From the NCBI GenBank assembly GCA_031265635.1, contig JAISCK010000135.1, positions 1 to 5,563 of the forward strand: 5,563 bases of DNA, read 5' to 3'. Shown piece by piece: positions 4,752-5,563 of the stretch. Source of the stretch: Spirochaetaceae bacterium (lineage in GTDB: Bacteria; Spirochaetota; Spirochaetia; Treponematales; Breznakiellaceae). How positions within the stretch are numbered: the stretch's first letter is position 1; every line of letters starts with the position of its first letter. The position numbers and the translations under genes were made by a program. The notes under the pieces were generated by a model that had not been told where the DNA came from, did no database searches, and saw nothing but the letters and a program-made list of their open reading frames with translations.

Positions 4752-5265
4752 CGGCGGCGCTTACCGGAAGACCGCCGCCCTTCTTGGGGCGTTCTGCATG
4801 TTCCTTTCTACCATTGAATACATGATCCCCAAGCCGCTGCCCTTTATGCGCGTCGGAATCGCCAACCTCCCCCTCATCCTGGCGCTGGATATTTTTCCCC
4901 TTCGTCCTTTTTTGATCCTGACGGGCATAAAAATAATAGGCCAGGCCCTGGTCACCGGGAGCCTCTTTTCCTACGTCTTTCTCTTTTCCCTGGCCGGAAC
5001 CACGGTTTCCGCCCTGTCCATGTATTTTCTCCGCCGGGTGTTTGGAAAAAAACTGATAGGCTTTACGGGCCTCAGCGTCTCCGGGGCCCTCCTGTCCAAC
5101 GCCGCCCAGCTTCTTCTGGCCCGGTTCTTTGTTTTCGGTCCGGGCATTCGTTACGCCGCCCCGCCTTTCCTCGCCATGGGGCTTGTCTCAGGCGCGGCTT
5201 TGGGGATTTTCTGCGAATGTTTCAGCGCCCGCTCGCGGTGGTACGCGGAACGGAGAAGGCCGTGA
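4699..5265 (+). CDS. Gx transporter family / heptaprenyl diphosphate synthase component I-like membrane protein
   Basis: 188 residues with about five hydrophobic segments (roughly 22-38, 52-78, 84-110, 122-145, 150-172). The diagnostic stretch is KTAALLGAFCMFLSTIEYMIPKPLPFMRVGIANLP (24-58), followed by SLFSYVFLFSLAG and GFTGLSVSGALLSNAAQL. Proteins of this group carry the old name of HepPP synthase component I but look like ECF-transporter substrate-binding (S) components, so import of a small lipid-like or cofactor precursor is more likely than catalysis. The first ATG (4699) overlaps the NusG_II gene by 53 bp. An in-frame ATG at 4735 (17-bp overlap) is a real alternative that would remove a proline-rich non-conserved leader; neither has a strong ribosome binding site. 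A GC hairpin at 4737-4758 sits in this overlap. The family is clear; start and substrate are uncertain. Confidence 0.87.
   Translation: MRTEPPIPPVVLMPPRGSGGAYRKTAALLGAFCMFLSTIEYMIPKPLPFMRVGIANLPLILALDIFPLRPFLILTGIKIIGQALVTGSLFSYVFLFSLAGTTVSALSMYFLRRVFGKKLIGFTGLSVSGALLSNAAQLLLARFFVFGPGIRYAAPPFLAMGLVSGAALGIFCECFSARSRWYAERRRP
4737..4758 (+). other. GC hairpin over the stop codon of the NusG_II gene
   Basis: GCCGCCGC at 4737-4744 pairs perfectly with GCGGCGGC at 4751-4758 across a GTGGTA loop. All eight pairs are G-C. It contains the TAG stop of the upstream gene and the last base of the alternative ATG at 4735. No T-run follows. It is a candidate for translational coupling or for choosing between the two starts of the downstream gene. 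Confidence 0.5.
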
Positions 5266-5563
5266 AACACGGCGCAGGGGAACAATTCCGGTCCTCCCGC
5301 CGGGACTGGTGCGAGCGCCATTTTTCAGGCCCCGCTCTTTTCGCGGCGGGTCTTTGCGCCATGCCGGCGCTGCTCTTTAACCCCAGCTTGGCGGGGAGGG
5401 CGCTTCAATTCCTGTTCTTCTGGGCCCTTGTCCTCCTGATGGGGAAAAAAAGCAATTTCCCGGCGGCCCTCCTGGTCATCCTGGGCATCGTCTTCTTCAA
5501 CCTTCTCTTTCCCTACGGCGAGGTTCTTTTCTCCATCGGCCCTTTACGGATGAGCTCCGGCGC
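5262..5563 (+). CDS. Polytopic membrane protein, 3'-truncated; possible ECF T-component-like
   Basis: A reading frame begins at GTG 5262, overlapping the TGA of the previous gene as GTGA, and stays open to the window edge (100 codons). GGAG at 5252-5255, six bases upstream, supports the start. The first 20 residues are basic and polar (VKHGAGEQFRSSRRDWCERH). Hydrophobic segments follow at about 22-39, 48-60 and 66-83, joined by the short basic turn GKKSN. The visible end LLFPYGEVLFSIGPLRMSSG resembles the loop of CbiQ/EcfT-type transmembrane components that follows their first helices. An EcfT-like role would suit a gene beside an S-component-like neighbour, but the diagnostic cytoplasmic Ala-Arg-Gly coupling motifs would lie beyond the window. 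The membrane protein is well supported; the ECF assignment is tentative. Confidence 0.75.
   Translation, partial: MKHGAGEQFRSSRRDWCERHFSGPALFAAGLCAMPALLFNPSLAGRALQFLFFWALVLLMGKKSNFPAALLVILGIVFFNLLFPYGEVLFSIGPLRMSSG

Overview
The window looks like chromosomal DNA from a GC-rich spirochete, most plausibly a gut Treponema or a close relative such as the termite-gut treponemes. This rests on recognised protein styles: a BspA-like leucine-rich-repeat surface protein, a solitary retropepsin-like protease, a NusG-domain-II/Gx-transporter pair, and strong AAGGAG ribosome binding sites. It is inference; no 16S rRNA gene or species marker is present.

Layout. (1) 1-1104 (+): the 3' part of a BspA-like LRR_5 protein, cut by the window's left edge. 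(2) 1105-1420: no convincing gene. It holds a perfect palindrome and about twelve units of a 21-bp tandem repeat that runs up to the ribosome binding site of the next gene. (3) 1421-2215 (+): an uncharacterised protein with a helical N-terminal half and a beta-rich C-terminal half. (4) 2192-2276: a small imperfect inverted-repeat element. (5) 2363-2776 (+): a single-domain aspartic protease (DTG motif) with its own promoter. (6) 2797-2912: a second, longer inverted-repeat element of the same style, with a G-quadruplex motif. (7) 2868-4094 (-): an aldo/keto reductase fused to a di-[4Fe-4S] ferredoxin-like tail. (8) 4095-4137: a compact divergent promoter region. (9) 4138-5563 (+): a tightly packed run of a CopZ-like metal chaperone, a NusG-domain-II membrane-anchored protein, a Gx-transporter/heptaprenyl-diphosphate-synthase-component-I-like membrane protein, and the start of another polytopic membrane protein that runs off the right edge.

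How it fits together. The right-hand cluster is probably an operon: gaps and overlaps are small, and the last two genes overlap as GTGA. Its NusG_II plus Gx pair resembles modules found beside flavin, quinone and extracellular-electron-transfer genes in other anaerobes. The divergent Fe-S aldo/keto reductase is also a redox protein, but a functional link is only suggested. The left half is accessory in character: repeat-rich surface protein, tandem repeat array, orphan hypothetical gene, and a protease gene bracketed by two related repeat elements.

The most unusual features are the helically phased 21-bp array, the two related repeat elements that supply the stop codons of adjacent genes, and an ultra-short-leader promoter/RBS module used by two separate genes.
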